The position numbers were made by a program, and so were the translations under genes. Of a stretch of 64,000 nucleotides of DNA, positions 39,775-48,975 are shown piece by piece. How positions within the stretch are numbered: position 1 is the first letter of the stretch; the number at the start of each line of letters is the position of its first letter. This DNA is from RH-AL1 sp965214415 (GTDB taxonomy: Bacteria; Pseudomonadota; Alphaproteobacteria; Rhizobiales; Beijerinckiaceae), in contig CBDCBQ010000003.1 in the NCBI GenBank assembly GCA_965214415.1, forward strand, positions 3,472,001 to 3,536,000, given 5' to 3'. Under the pieces are notes generated by a model that was not told where the DNA came from, did not search any database, and was given only the letters and a program-made list of their open reading frames with translations.

Positions 39775-41252
39775 CCTTCGGAAAATCGCATCTTGTAGAT
39801 GTCGCAGCCCAAGTCCTTTCGGCTACCGTCGGGCGGGCCTGCTATCTGCTACTGCAAATCCTCCTGGCCCGCAGTCTCGGTCCTGCGGACTTTGGGATCT
39901 ACGCTCTCAGTTGGACGATTGCCGGTTTTCTAGGCGCCATTGCACCAATGGGGATGCCTCAGGCCGTGATTCGGTTTGGATATCGAGGGCGAAGCCTTTT
40001 GACGTCCGCGCCCGTCCTCATCACCGGTGCCGGAGGTCTGCTTTGCTCCGTAGGGATGGTTGTTGTTGCCGATTGGCTGACGGCTTCCGCTTTCGGCGAT
40101 CCACGCACCGCGCAAGTCATAATCATCCTGGCACCATCTGTCTGCCTCCTATGTTTTTTCAATATTTGTAGCGCGGGGCTGAGGTCTGCTGGGCAAAACG
40201 TCTCTTCCGCGATCGTCGGCGCCTTGCTATTCGTGCTATACCTCGGATTCTCGTCCCTTCTATTTGTCAATCGACACTATCTTACACCTTCCGGCGCTGC
40301 GATGACGTATTCAGCAGCACTATTGACCATCACAGTTCCAACCGCGCTCCTCTGCTATAGAGAGAATAGTGAGGTACCAGCTGTAAGTGTCCGACCCCTT
40401 CTAGGATTTGGTGTCGTCACAATGGTCATCCACAGCGCAAGTGTTTTTAATCTATTTGCTGATCGATTAGTCGTGGGGTTTCTTAGAGGCGCGAGCGACG
40501 TCGGATTGTATCAGGTTGCATCGCAGCTCGCGATGATCGCTCTCGTTCTTCGCGTTGCCGTGCTCGGCGTGTTTGAGGCTCGCGTTCCGAAAGGCGATCC
40601 GATGTCGTCCAGTGGGCCAGATGTCACTAGGGATTTTGTGGCCGCCACTCGCCTCTTCCTTCACATCTGCGCCCCAGGATTGCTGTGTCTTGCGCTTACC
40701 TCTCGCTTCTGGACCGTCTGGCTCTTTGGCCCTGCTTTCAGCGCCGCGTCGACGTCGCTCGCTGTGCTCGCACTTGGACAACTAGTTCTGTCTTTCGCGG
40801 GACCCTCCTTAACCGCTCTCCATATGACTGGCGAAGAGCGCAGTGCCATGCGGATTACGGTCGCAAGCTGCCTGATCAACTTGGTGGGCAATTTCGCGTT
40901 TATCCCCCTCATGGGGTTGGTGGGTTCCGCGCTCGCCACGAGCCTCGCGGCAGTCACTTTGGCAAGCGCTAGCGCCGTTCGACTGGCTCGCCGAAAGCAG
41001 CTTCGTTACAGAGCTACGTGCGTCTCCGATATTTTCTTCGCCCTAGTGGTCTGCTCCGCAATCGATATCCCTGTAGCCCTGTCCGGCCTCAGCACACTCA
41101 CCGCCGCCCTTGTTCTTTTGGTGAGCAATTATGCCGTTTATCTACTCACTGTTGGGCTGCTTCGACGTGTCGAAGACGAGGCGTTCGATATGTTTGGCGC
41201 CGCCGCGCGGGCGCTCGCCGACCGGATTGGAAGGAAAGAAGCGGCCAGATAA
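39771..41252 (+). CDS. Repeat-unit flippase (Wzx/MurJ-like MOP superfamily)
   Basis: This 493-residue protein has about 14 hydrophobic segments. The N-terminal QILLARSLGPADFGIYALSW is typical of Wzx and RfbX proteins. It flips undecaprenyl-linked repeat units to the periplasm. The GTG 39771 start within GTGA at the wzy stop gives a natural N-terminus (MTFGKSHLVDVAAQVL), so the longer open frame from 39591 is rejected. It is probably the last gene of the tightly coupled block, because 141 nt follow before the next gene. Confidence 0.9.
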   Translation: MTFGKSHLVDVAAQVLSATVGRACYLLLQILLARSLGPADFGIYALSWTIAGFLGAIAPMGMPQAVIRFGYRGRSLLTSAPVLITGAGGLLCSVGMVVVADWLTASAFGDPRTAQVIIILAPSVCLLCFFNICSAGLRSAGQNVSSAIVGALLFVLYLGFSSLLFVNRHYLTPSGAAMTYSAALLTITVPTALLCYRENSEVPAVSVRPLLGFGVVTMVIHSASVFNLFADRLVVGFLRGASDVGLYQVASQLAMIALVLRVAVLGVFEARVPKGDPMSSSGPDVTRDFVAATRLFLHICAPGLLCLALTSRFWTVWLFGPAFSAASTSLAVLALGQLVLSFAGPSLTALHMTGEERSAMRITVASCLINLVGNFAFIPLMGLVGSALATSLAAVTLASASAVRLARRKQLRYRATCVSDIFFALVVCSAIDIPVALSGLSTLTAALVLLVSNYAVYLLTVGLLRRVEDEAFDMFGAAARALADRIGRKEAAR

Positions 41253-41393
41253 CCAAAAGACGCCACTGACTTTCTTGCCATCGAGCGTCCTGCTTTCGAG
41301 GTAGATATCGTTCCCAATGCAAACAGTCCGTGCTAATCACTTGGTCGAGTACTATTTCTTTAATCCCGCTACATGTAACAACGTGGTACCGAA

Positions 41394-42320
41394 ATGCAAA
41401 AGACACAAGCGAGTGAAGATATATCGGTGGCCAGCGATCGTATTGTCGCGCCTTTCTGGCGCTTTGTCGTCAAGCGGGCAAACGCAATTACGCCGTTGAC
41501 CGTCGGCACCGGCGGCACAAGGTTTTATTGCGTTCATCCGATCGCCGGCGACGTGACTAGCTTTTATGATCTGGCGCGGCGTCTCGGCCCGGAGCAGGCG
41601 TTCTACGGCGTGCAAGTCCCTATCGAGAAAATGAACGCCGATTTTGGATGCTCTATCCCAGCGATGGCAAGCTTTTACGTGAATGCCATAAATACCTTCC
41701 AACCTAGTGGGCAGATCGTCATGGGCGGATGGTCGGCGGGTGCGATCATTGCTCTCGAAATGGCTCAGCAGCTACGAGTTATGGGACGCGACGTCCCGCT
41801 CCTCGTCGCCTTTGACGGCGCCCCTTGCAACACCGGGGCTGGCCTTCCGCGCTGGCATCCGCGCTTCGCGATAGGCCTCTTCCTCAACGCGCCGCTGTGG
41901 TTTTGGCACGAGTTGCAGGAAGACTTTTCGATGCTCGGCTTCTTACGCAGGCTGTCTGTCAAAGTCTCTTTTCACTCGCGCCGCACCTGGCCGACTTTGC
42001 GCAACAGCCAAACGTTGCAGGCTTCGTCAGTCCGCGAGGTTCTCGCATCAAAAACGTGGTCGGCGAACCAGATCGCTTTCATCCAAAGCCTTTATCGCGC
42101 AATGCGATTGTACGTCCCGAAGCCCTATGGGGGAGACGTTCTGATCTTCGAGTCCCGCGTTCAGCCGCTATTTCACCTGCGCCACATTGGGATCACTTGG
42201 AAGAAGATAGCTGCTCGGACCGAAACTGTGACGCTGAATGGCAACCACATGGGAATTTTTAGAGAGCCGACCCTTCGTATGTTGGGAAACCATCTGCGCC
42301 AGCGGCTTGCGCGGGTTTGA
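41394..42320 (+). CDS. Thioesterase-like alpha/beta hydrolase
   Basis: This 308-residue protein resembles the thioesterase domains of peptide and polyketide synthases: RFYCVHPIAGDVTSFYDLAR, the nucleophile elbow GGWSAG (Ser 114), and a C-terminal HMGIF with the likely catalytic His near 282. There is no signal peptide, so it should act in the cytosol. In a polysaccharide locus it could release or transfer an acyl group (acetyl, fatty acyl or amino acyl) used to decorate the repeat. The substrate is unknown. The stop lies 2 nt before the glycosidase start. Confidence 0.78.
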   Translation: MQKTQASEDISVASDRIVAPFWRFVVKRANAITPLTVGTGGTRFYCVHPIAGDVTSFYDLARRLGPEQAFYGVQVPIEKMNADFGCSIPAMASFYVNAINTFQPSGQIVMGGWSAGAIIALEMAQQLRVMGRDVPLLVAFDGAPCNTGAGLPRWHPRFAIGLFLNAPLWFWHELQEDFSMLGFLRRLSVKVSFHSRRTWPTLRNSQTLQASSVREVLASKTWSANQIAFIQSLYRAMRLYVPKPYGGDVLIFESRVQPLFHLRHIGITWKKIAARTETVTLNGNHMGIFREPTLRMLGNHLRQRLARV

Positions 42321-42322
42321 CG

Positions 42323-44155
42323 ATGCGTCATCGTCCTGATGGCTTATCTTGCGTCTGCTATAGCGTCGCGCTGGTATCCACCTTGCTTGGCATGGCCAGA
42401 CATGCCCGCGCCGCAACTGAAAGCGCGCGGCACCCAATACCGTGCCTTACTTCGTCTTGCGAGATGGCGCTTCCCACCGAGGCGCTTATCGACTCCATTG
42501 GTGTCAACGTCCCCATAAGCGCTGACCGCTACTTCGCCCCCATGTTGCCGTTGATGCGCAATCTAGGTGTACGCCACGTTCGTGTCGGGATGTTCACCAA
42601 CGCGACGCAATACCAGTTTTATAAGAATTTGGCGGCTAGTCACATCTATGGAACAATCATAGACTCGTTCGGCGCAACCGCTCGCGACATAAGGATCCAA
42701 ATAAAGACGCTAGGGATCAAGAATTCCGGCGGCTTTATCGAGACAATGGAAGGGGTAAATGAGCCTAACAATCCCGCCATGCCATGGTATACATCCAAAT
42801 GGGTCCAGGCAATTCGCTATCAACAAAGCGTCCTATGGGTAACAACTAAAGATACCGCGCCTTCTTTGACTGTACTAGGTCCATCAATTTGCTGTAATTC
42901 TCACGACCAGGCATTACTCGGTGATCTTTCCGTTCTAATGGACTCAGGAAATATCCATGATTACTTTGGCAGCTTCAATCCAGGTCTACTTTACTATTCA
43001 GGCATGAGATCGATAAGGCAACAATTGACCACGCAATCTGTTATAAGCAAATGGAAGCCTATCACTTCGACTGAGACCGGCTGGGGCAGTTCACCGAAAG
43101 ACCCAGCGGCCGGCGTCGATCCCGATATACAAGGCCGCTACATAATCCGAAATTTTCTCTTACAAAAATCCGCTGGCGTATCAAGAGTCTATGATTTTAA
43201 CCTCCTCGACCAAAGTGTTTCTACTGGACCATACGGCTCCTATGGTATCGTTGGGATCGGACCGGACGGCTCGATGCAACCAAAGCCCGCGTACTACGCG
43301 TTAAAGAATTTAATTGCAGAACTTCGCGACGACGGCAAGTCATTCCGGCCGTCGGGATTAAGCTATCGCCTGACCGGAGACTGCGCGGGTGTGGAACACT
43401 TGCTTCTGCAAAAACAGGATGGAAGCTTTCTTCTCGCGCTATGGGTAGAAGTCGCATCTTGGGATGCCGCAAATCAAAAAGACTTTGTCAGACCTTCGCA
43501 GAAAGTGATAATATCGTCGTCAGCCAATTTGGCTGCTGCAGAGGTTGTGTCCATAACTGGCTCAAGGCACATTAACGAATGGGTCAGGCTGCGTCTGCAC
43601 CATAACGTCTTAGAGACGTCGGCAACAGATGAAGTGCAACTGATACACTTGGTTCCAACGCACCAAATCGGCAAAGTCCTTCCTTTGCAGCATGATGAAA
43701 GCCCTGGATTTTCTTGGATACGAAACGTAAATAGCGACTTGTGCATGTTTGTCGTGAACGCTCTGGTGACACCAGGGCAGCGAGTATCCCAGCGTCCATG
43801 TAGCGAGTTCAAGAATCAGCAATTTATTATTTCAAAATTGCCTGGGGACGTCATTACGATTGTCGATGTGAACTCACGAAACTGCCTGACATCTGGAGGA
43901 AAAGCTGCAGGGCGGCTTCTCGTTACTGCGAATGGGTGTGACGGACGTGATCGAAGTGAAAGTTTTCATTTGCGAAGTGCCGGCATGAATCGATACTCGC
44001 TTCGAAGCGAGCCGGAAGGATTATGTGTCGACGTTCCAGGAGAGAGCCGAGAGCCGGATGCGCAAATGGAGCTGCAAACGTGTAACGGCAGGCCCTCTCA
44101 GACTTGGCTCATCCCCGCCGCGGCGAGCGCACTCCCGACTCAGATGAAACCGTAA
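42323..44155 (+). CDS. Secreted GH-A glycoside hydrolase with C-terminal ricin-type lectin
   Basis: This 610-residue protein has an N-terminal hydrophobic segment (about 10-32) ending ARA-A, a likely export signal. A TIM-barrel GH-A domain follows, with the acid/base Glu in EGVNEPN (about 147) and the nucleophile Glu in TSTETGWGS (about 251). It is similar in style to GH39/GH5, but the family is not certain. From about residue 450 a beta-trefoil ricin-B-like region carries repeated Q-x-F/W motifs (NQQFIIS, SQTWLIP) and C-x-V/N-C features. It probably trims or processes the polysaccharide outside the cytoplasm while holding it through the lectin. TTG 42317 is an alternative start. Confidence 0.8.
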   Translation: MRHRPDGLSCVCYSVALVSTLLGMARHARAATESARHPIPCLTSSCEMALPTEALIDSIGVNVPISADRYFAPMLPLMRNLGVRHVRVGMFTNATQYQFYKNLAASHIYGTIIDSFGATARDIRIQIKTLGIKNSGGFIETMEGVNEPNNPAMPWYTSKWVQAIRYQQSVLWVTTKDTAPSLTVLGPSICCNSHDQALLGDLSVLMDSGNIHDYFGSFNPGLLYYSGMRSIRQQLTTQSVISKWKPITSTETGWGSSPKDPAAGVDPDIQGRYIIRNFLLQKSAGVSRVYDFNLLDQSVSTGPYGSYGIVGIGPDGSMQPKPAYYALKNLIAELRDDGKSFRPSGLSYRLTGDCAGVEHLLLQKQDGSFLLALWVEVASWDAANQKDFVRPSQKVIISSSANLAAAEVVSITGSRHINEWVRLRLHHNVLETSATDEVQLIHLVPTHQIGKVLPLQHDESPGFSWIRNVNSDLCMFVVNALVTPGQRVSQRPCSEFKNQQFIISKLPGDVITIVDVNSRNCLTSGGKAAGRLLVTANGCDGRDRSESFHLRSAGMNRYSLRSEPEGLCVDVPGESREPDAQMELQTCNGRPSQTWLIPAAASALPTQMKP

Positions 44156-44337
44156 AGCCTCTGCTCGGATATCCGCGCAGCCTCCAGAGGCCTGCTGCTC
44201 GGCGTATCAAGAGGAGTACGAGCACAGACCGGTGCACCGCTACGCGTCATTCCAACGCATTCATTGCCAGACTGCCCTGTTAATCTAGTCCGAGCTTGGT
44301 GCTCGGCGCGACCTGGATTTTGGTTTAAGAACCTTGG

Positions 44338-45432
44338 ATGTTAGCATCCACTCCTTGGGTCTTTATGTGCGACGGTACGGCACTAAAAAACAGTTGGTTG
44401 CCATCTCGCGCCGAGGAGACCGGAGCCTGCGTGACCGAGTTTGAGCTACGCCCTAGCATCGAGGGCAGGGTCGGGTGGGATCAGTTTGCGCAGCGCAGTC
44501 GCGCCACCTTCCGTAGCGCCTATCGTCTCGGGTTCATCTGGCAATTTAGAGATCATTTTAGTTTCTCGTTCCGAAGGTTCGATGTTCTCAAAAATGGTTT
44601 GGGACCGCAGTTCAAAATAGCGCAATTCGCAATCGGAACAGGCCCTCATCTAAAAGTCTTCAATGATTGCATTCAGATCCTTCCAGGATACGAGCACGAG
44701 TGGGCCGCGATTATGCGCCATATTCTACGGTATCTTGGCAGCGGAAATTACAGGTATGGCTCTGAATGGACAACCGAGCCATCGCGCTCAAGCGAGATTG
44801 AAGCGATGGTTGGGTGCAAGATCACCGCCGTCAAGAAGCTCGAAGTCTACGCAGTAGACTTTAGCGATTATCCTTCATGGACGTCTTATCACCAGGCGCT
44901 GAGCAAAAACGCGAGGCGGAACGAGGCCATGGGAAGAAGAGATGAAAGCGGTGGGCTCTCGACTTCGTATGGTCTTGGATCGTTGCTAAATGGCGGATAC
45001 TTGTTACGTCTAAAAATCAGGATGTTTCGACGCAAAAAGCTTCCTCTTGGGCTCTTCCGTGGCTTGTTAGCACTTCTGATTAGACATGCCATCTATTCGC
45101 GTTACCTCTTTACAGCCAAGTTCACCAGACGGCGAGATGTTGTCTCTCTATACTGTGGAGTCTTATTTGGTAGCAACTCCTACTATCTCGAGGGAGCAAG
45201 TATAAGCGACCCAAAGGGTGGCGCTTGGCTTCTTTTGATTGCAATGTTACAACAGGCTTACATCGACACGAATGGCGTCGGAAAATGCCTCTTGGGTCCG
45301 GATGATGGAACGGAGAAAGACCAAACGGCCTGGGAGAACTTGCGGCGTCAGAGGCTGCAATGCCGCGCTGTAGCGCACCAAACAAGCCTCCTGTCGTTCA
45401 CTTACAATCAATCCCGATTTGATGATGCGTGA
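44338..45432 (+). CDS. FemAB/BioF2-like acyltransferase of the GNAT superfamily
   Basis: This 364-residue cytosolic protein shows a basic patch KNARRNEAMGRR in the position of the FemAB/BioF2 linker. The late YYLEGASISDPKGGAWLLLIAMLQ and GKCLLGPDDGTEKDQ follow the typical order (charged beta strand, helix with P-loop-like acyl-donor contacts, D-x-G end). Relatives in polysaccharide loci are thought to transfer acyl or aminoacyl groups to sugars. The similarity is weak and the donor is unknown. The start could be ATG 44338 or ATG 44365. A 182-bp gap precedes it. Confidence 0.62.
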   Translation: MLASTPWVFMCDGTALKNSWLPSRAEETGACVTEFELRPSIEGRVGWDQFAQRSRATFRSAYRLGFIWQFRDHFSFSFRRFDVLKNGLGPQFKIAQFAIGTGPHLKVFNDCIQILPGYEHEWAAIMRHILRYLGSGNYRYGSEWTTEPSRSSEIEAMVGCKITAVKKLEVYAVDFSDYPSWTSYHQALSKNARRNEAMGRRDESGGLSTSYGLGSLLNGGYLLRLKIRMFRRKKLPLGLFRGLLALLIRHAIYSRYLFTAKFTRRRDVVSLYCGVLFGSNSYYLEGASISDPKGGAWLLLIAMLQQAYIDTNGVGKCLLGPDDGTEKDQTAWENLRRQRLQCRAVAHQTSLLSFTYNQSRFDDA

Positions 45433-45582
45433 TTTTGAAACCCAACTGCTCTTACAATCCGGACTTTTCAGTGGTGGCAAAGGCTGCCGCCGCATTGAAG
45501 ACCTGCGGCGACGAAGATGTCTTCCAATTGGATCGAACCTGACCCAAGCGGTATCCAATCGTGCGATCTATGAAGGTGGAAA

Positions 45583-46410
45583 ATGCAATCTGGCTTGTCG
45601 GTCGTCATTATCACTCGCAATGAAGAGAAATGTATCGCGCGTGCGATCGGGAGTGTGTCGGCTATCGCGGGTGAAATCATCGTCGTGGACAGCGAAAGCG
45701 AAGATGCGACTAGAGAAATTGCAAGCCGGCTTGGCGCAAAAGTCTACGTCAAGCCTTGGGTTGGATGGGTTCGGCAAAAGAACTTTGGCGCCGAGATGAC
45801 CTCCAACGACTGGATCTTATCGATCGATGCTGATGAGATAGTCACCCCATCTCTCGCGCGCCAAATTGCAAACGCAGTCGCCGGTGGTCTCGACCCACGG
45901 GGGGGTCTCGCATTTGACCGACAGGAGGAGTTCCTTGGAGTAACAATGTGCAGTTCCAGACGGAATAAGATAAGACGGCGATTTGTAAGGGTTTACAACC
46001 GGCGATTCTCCGCTTGGGATGAGAGTATGCTCATCCATGAAGGTATCCTTTGCAATGGAGCGATCACCTTCCTGGACGCGAAGCTCATCCACTGGCGAAA
46101 CTATACCATAGGCGAGCAGATGCGGACGCTCAATAGAAACGCCGAATTCGAGGCTCAAGAAATCACTCTGTCCAATAACATAGGAGCAAATCATATTTCA
46201 TTGTTATTGAAGCCATTATTGCGATTTCTTTGGGTCTATATAGCCTGCGGAAATTGGCGACTGGGCATGCGCGGCTATCTGTGGGCGATGATGAGCGCTA
46301 CGGGAGAGTTCTTGCGACATGCAAAGGCTTGGGAGCTGCGAAATGCACCTCGAAGGCCGGAGCCTCCTCCGCTGCTATATCAGCAGAATAGCAGCACCTA
46401 TTCAGACTAG
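45583..46410 (+). CDS. Glycosyltransferase family 2 (WaaE/KdtX-like)
   Basis: This 275-residue GT-A enzyme starts LSVVIITRNEEKCIARAIGS and carries DSESEDATREIA. The metal-binding DxD sits in SIDADEIV (about 84-86), followed by RFVRVYNRR and HEGILCNGAI, as in the WaaE/KdtX group. It adds a hexose to a lipid-linked or core sugar on the cytosolic face. A C-terminal hydrophobic stretch may bind the membrane. It is preceded by a 150-bp gap with AAGGTGG as ribosome-binding site. It ends the rightward gene series. Confidence 0.88.
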   Translation: MQSGLSVVIITRNEEKCIARAIGSVSAIAGEIIVVDSESEDATREIASRLGAKVYVKPWVGWVRQKNFGAEMTSNDWILSIDADEIVTPSLARQIANAVAGGLDPRGGLAFDRQEEFLGVTMCSSRRNKIRRRFVRVYNRRFSAWDESMLIHEGILCNGAITFLDAKLIHWRNYTIGEQMRTLNRNAEFEAQEITLSNNIGANHISLLLKPLLRFLWVYIACGNWRLGMRGYLWAMMSATGEFLRHAKAWELRNAPRRPEPPPLLYQQNSSTYSD

Positions 46411-46524
46411 GGGAAGCTTGTTAAGGCTAAATAGTCCTTACCCAGTTGGATCATCGGGAGTTGTTACCGTTATTCGGAGATATCTCTAAGTCGTTTGGTC
46501 TGAGATACCTCTGTTCAGGACCTC

Positions 46525-46719
46525 TTGTCCGCGCTGGATGGTTCTGTGGAGGCATGCTATTATGTGAGAGGCATGCAGGGGGGTGGTTTGATCGGCAAGA
46601 AACCAGCACGTGACGTGGAAGCGGCACGAAAGATCCGTTTTCGAGGTCTCGTTGTCGTCGCCGTAGCCTTCGTGTGTTGGGTCTTGGTTGGGGCAATCGC
46701 ATGGCGTGCTTTTCGGTGA
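46525..46719 (+). CDS. Possible small membrane protein (up to 64 aa)
   Basis: The C-terminal half is one hydrophobic helix (GLVVVAVAFVCWVLVGAIAW) followed by RAFR, after a basic stretch. The N-terminal part is not gene-like, so an internal start near 46573 is possible. No family is recognised. It is listed because the transmembrane pattern is clean. Confidence 0.35.
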   Translation: MSALDGSVEACYYVRGMQGGGLIGKKPARDVEAARKIRFRGLVVVAVAFVCWVLVGAIAWRAFR

Positions 46720-47410
46720 AGTTGTCCCAATCGGGCCAGTAGAGGGCAGGGTCGCCAAGCAGGATAAGTCGGCTTTGTCAGGTCGCTTAAAGCCGCATCA
46801 TAATCGCGTCCGAGCCTTGCGGATTGGCAAGACATCATGATCGATGGCATCAGGCTGGCGGCGACGCCATCATGATCTCCGACGGGTGTGATAATCTTTG
46901 CCTTCTGCGCCAGCCACCAGAGGCGACAATACGTCGCGATCAACGAAGCCCGCCCACATCGGGGTTCAAGCGGTCAGCGCTCAACGCGAGGCGCTGACGA
47001 GAGAGGACCAGATGGCAGCAATAACAAACGACCGGGCGGATCCGTCGCGAGAGAGCGGTTGTGACAAAGGCTAGGAGACCACAGACAGCCGTGAACAGAG
47101 GCTGCGCAAAAGGCGTCGAAATGCTTCGTCAAAGTACTAGTTCAAATAATCCTAAATCTTATTGCAATATTCAGCGTCTTTGGGCAATCCGATCCCAACA
47201 AACTACTTGCACGGACAAAGGCACCTTACGTGGAGACGCGATCCACCCTTGGGCGCGCAGCTATCCTAACTAAGGCAAGCTACTCGCAAGTATGGCGAGC
47301 AATCGAATGTCGCTCAAGTGATTACCAAATGTTATCATTGCTAGCTGGAAAAGAAGGCATATTGCGCGACGCTGGTTTGGTGATTGTTTGTCGGACCTGG
47401 GCGCCTAAAG
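46720..47410. other. 691-bp region without a recognisable gene
   Basis: Short frames on both strands look random. The word CATCATGATC occurs twice in the same orientation (46833-46842 and 46868-46877). The base composition changes from GC-rich to AT-rich near 47120. It may be decayed mobile-element sequence. Confidence 0.4.
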
Positions 47411-48628
47411 TCAGGCCTCCGCTTGCGACCACGCCGGGGTTTCGCTGGCCTGTGCTTCGATAGGCATTTGGATTTCTCGACGCGGGCCGGCATCGAACCC
47501 GCCCGTGATGCCACGGCTCGCGCCAGCAGCTTGATAGCTCTGAACTAAACTATTGAATTTATCTCGAAAGACTGTGGGCGAGAATCTTAACGCATTCGAG
47601 CGGCAGGCTGCCGGATCAAATATATGCTGGCTTTCGAAAAATTGAATTGCGCTACAAAGCGACTCGACGGTTTGATTATGGAAGAATAATCCTGTAGGAG
47701 AATGATGATCGAGACCATGAATGGTCTCACAAAGGCCACCGCCGTCGAAAGCTATTACCGGTGTGCCAGTTGCTTGAGCCTCAAGCGGGGCGATCCCAAA
47801 GTCTTCAATACCAGCGAAAACAAAAGCTTTGGCTTGTCCTAGGAGTTGATTTAAGCGAGCATGTGGCACTTTACCTAGAAAAGTCACATACTCAGAGGAG
47901 TATCTAGACAATTTCTTATACTCGGGGCCGGAACCGATGATAACTATTTTCTTTCGAAGCTTCTCAAACGCCGCAGCGATTAGATCTACCCTTTTATAAG
48001 AGACCAGCCGTCCAGACGTGACATAGAATTCCTCTTTTATCTCTCCAATCTGAAAGTCTTGCACATATACTGGTGGGTGGACAACGGAGGCCTTCCTCCG
48101 ATAGTACTTTTCGATCCGGGACGCAACAAAGCGAGAGTTTGCAACAAAATGATCGGGACGCTGACCTGCAGCCAAATCCCATACTCTCAATTTGTGTAGA
48201 GCCAACTTAGCCCAAGCGCCCTTCAATCCATTAAGCGAAGCGCCGGCTAGATATTCTGCTTGCAAATCCCAAGCATAACGCATCGGCGAATGCGTGAACG
48301 TAACATGTAGCTGCAATGGTCCAGTCAGAACTCCGTGCGCTACCGCGTTATGGCTGCTGATCACCAGATCGTAAGGTCGCAGATCGAGTTGCTCGATTGC
48401 GATAGGCCAGAGATTGAGAAAGTTTCGAAAATTGCGTTTTGCCAGAGGCAGTCTCTGCACAAATGTCGTGGCAACCGACCTGCCACCAAGAAAGGAGCGA
48501 TCACTTGGTTCGAGAAAGTCGACGAGGGAAAACACGTCTGCGTCTTTGTAAATTGCTAGAAGCTGTTCTATAACCCGCTCCGCTCCAGAGTAAACAAAAA
48601 GCGCGTCGGTGACGATTGCAACCTTCAT
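47411..48628 (-). CDS. Glycosyltransferase family 4
   Basis: This 405-residue GT-B enzyme starts MKVAIVTDALFVYSGAERV, where ATG 48628 is chosen over the longer frame to 48724. The donor site shows TSGRLVSYKRVDLIAAAF and AGIEDFGIAPLEAQATGTP with the E-x7-E Glu residues. VTFTHSPMRYAWDL resembles mannosyl- or rhamnosyltransferases, but the donor is not determined. It is the only gene of the locus on the minus strand and so has its own promoter. The last 30 residues are polar and unusual. Confidence 0.88.
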   Translation of the reverse strand: MKVAIVTDALFVYSGAERVIEQLLAIYKDADVFSLVDFLEPSDRSFLGGRSVATTFVQRLPLAKRNFRNFLNLWPIAIEQLDLRPYDLVISSHNAVAHGVLTGPLQLHVTFTHSPMRYAWDLQAEYLAGASLNGLKGAWAKLALHKLRVWDLAAGQRPDHFVANSRFVASRIEKYYRRKASVVHPPVYVQDFQIGEIKEEFYVTSGRLVSYKRVDLIAAAFEKLRKKIVIIGSGPEYKKLSRYSSEYVTFLGKVPHARLNQLLGQAKAFVFAGIEDFGIAPLEAQATGTPVIAFDGGGLCETIHGLDHHSPTGLFFHNQTVESLCSAIQFFESQHIFDPAACRSNALRFSPTVFRDKFNSLVQSYQAAGASRGITGGFDAGPRREIQMPIEAQASETPAWSQAEA

Positions 48629-48875
48629 CCGAATATGCCCCGTCTGAAATCCATATAGTCTCTGGCTTTCGCCGAATGGACTGAGCCGCCCGAAATAAGC
48701 TCGGGCGGCTCTCGCCTCTCGCAAAACCGTTCTTGCGGCCCGGTTCTAAAGAGGCCTAAATTCGATAGCACTCCTCTAAAATGTTGTAAGGTAAGATCGA
48801 GATTTTAACTAAAAATTAGGGTTAAAGTGGGGACTAGGACTTTCGTAGAGCGAAGGTGGCGTCGAGCTTGGCGTG

Positions 48876-48918
48876 ATGACCTGCCCCCGAACTCTCATCC
48901 AGCGGCGATTAGAGCCTG
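48876..48918 (+). repeat. 43-bp direct repeat, copy 2 (IS-end-like)
   Basis: Identical to 32846-32888 and in the same orientation, although the IS next to it is inverted relative to the first one. It is therefore target or flanking sequence and not part of the IS itself. Confidence 0.8.
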
Positions 48919-48975
48919 CCTGGTTGATGACGGTCCCCCGGTTTCTCCTCCACCCTGAAGGTGAGGTTCCGGTGT

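Noticed and set aside
46833..46877. Repeated CATCATGATC words as a regulatory operator
   Set aside because: Only two 10-bp copies with no adjacent gene or promoter; chance is likely.
46451..46943. Minus-strand frames between the GT2 gene and 46.9 kb
   Set aside because: No recognisable domain; composition looks like random translation of decayed sequence.
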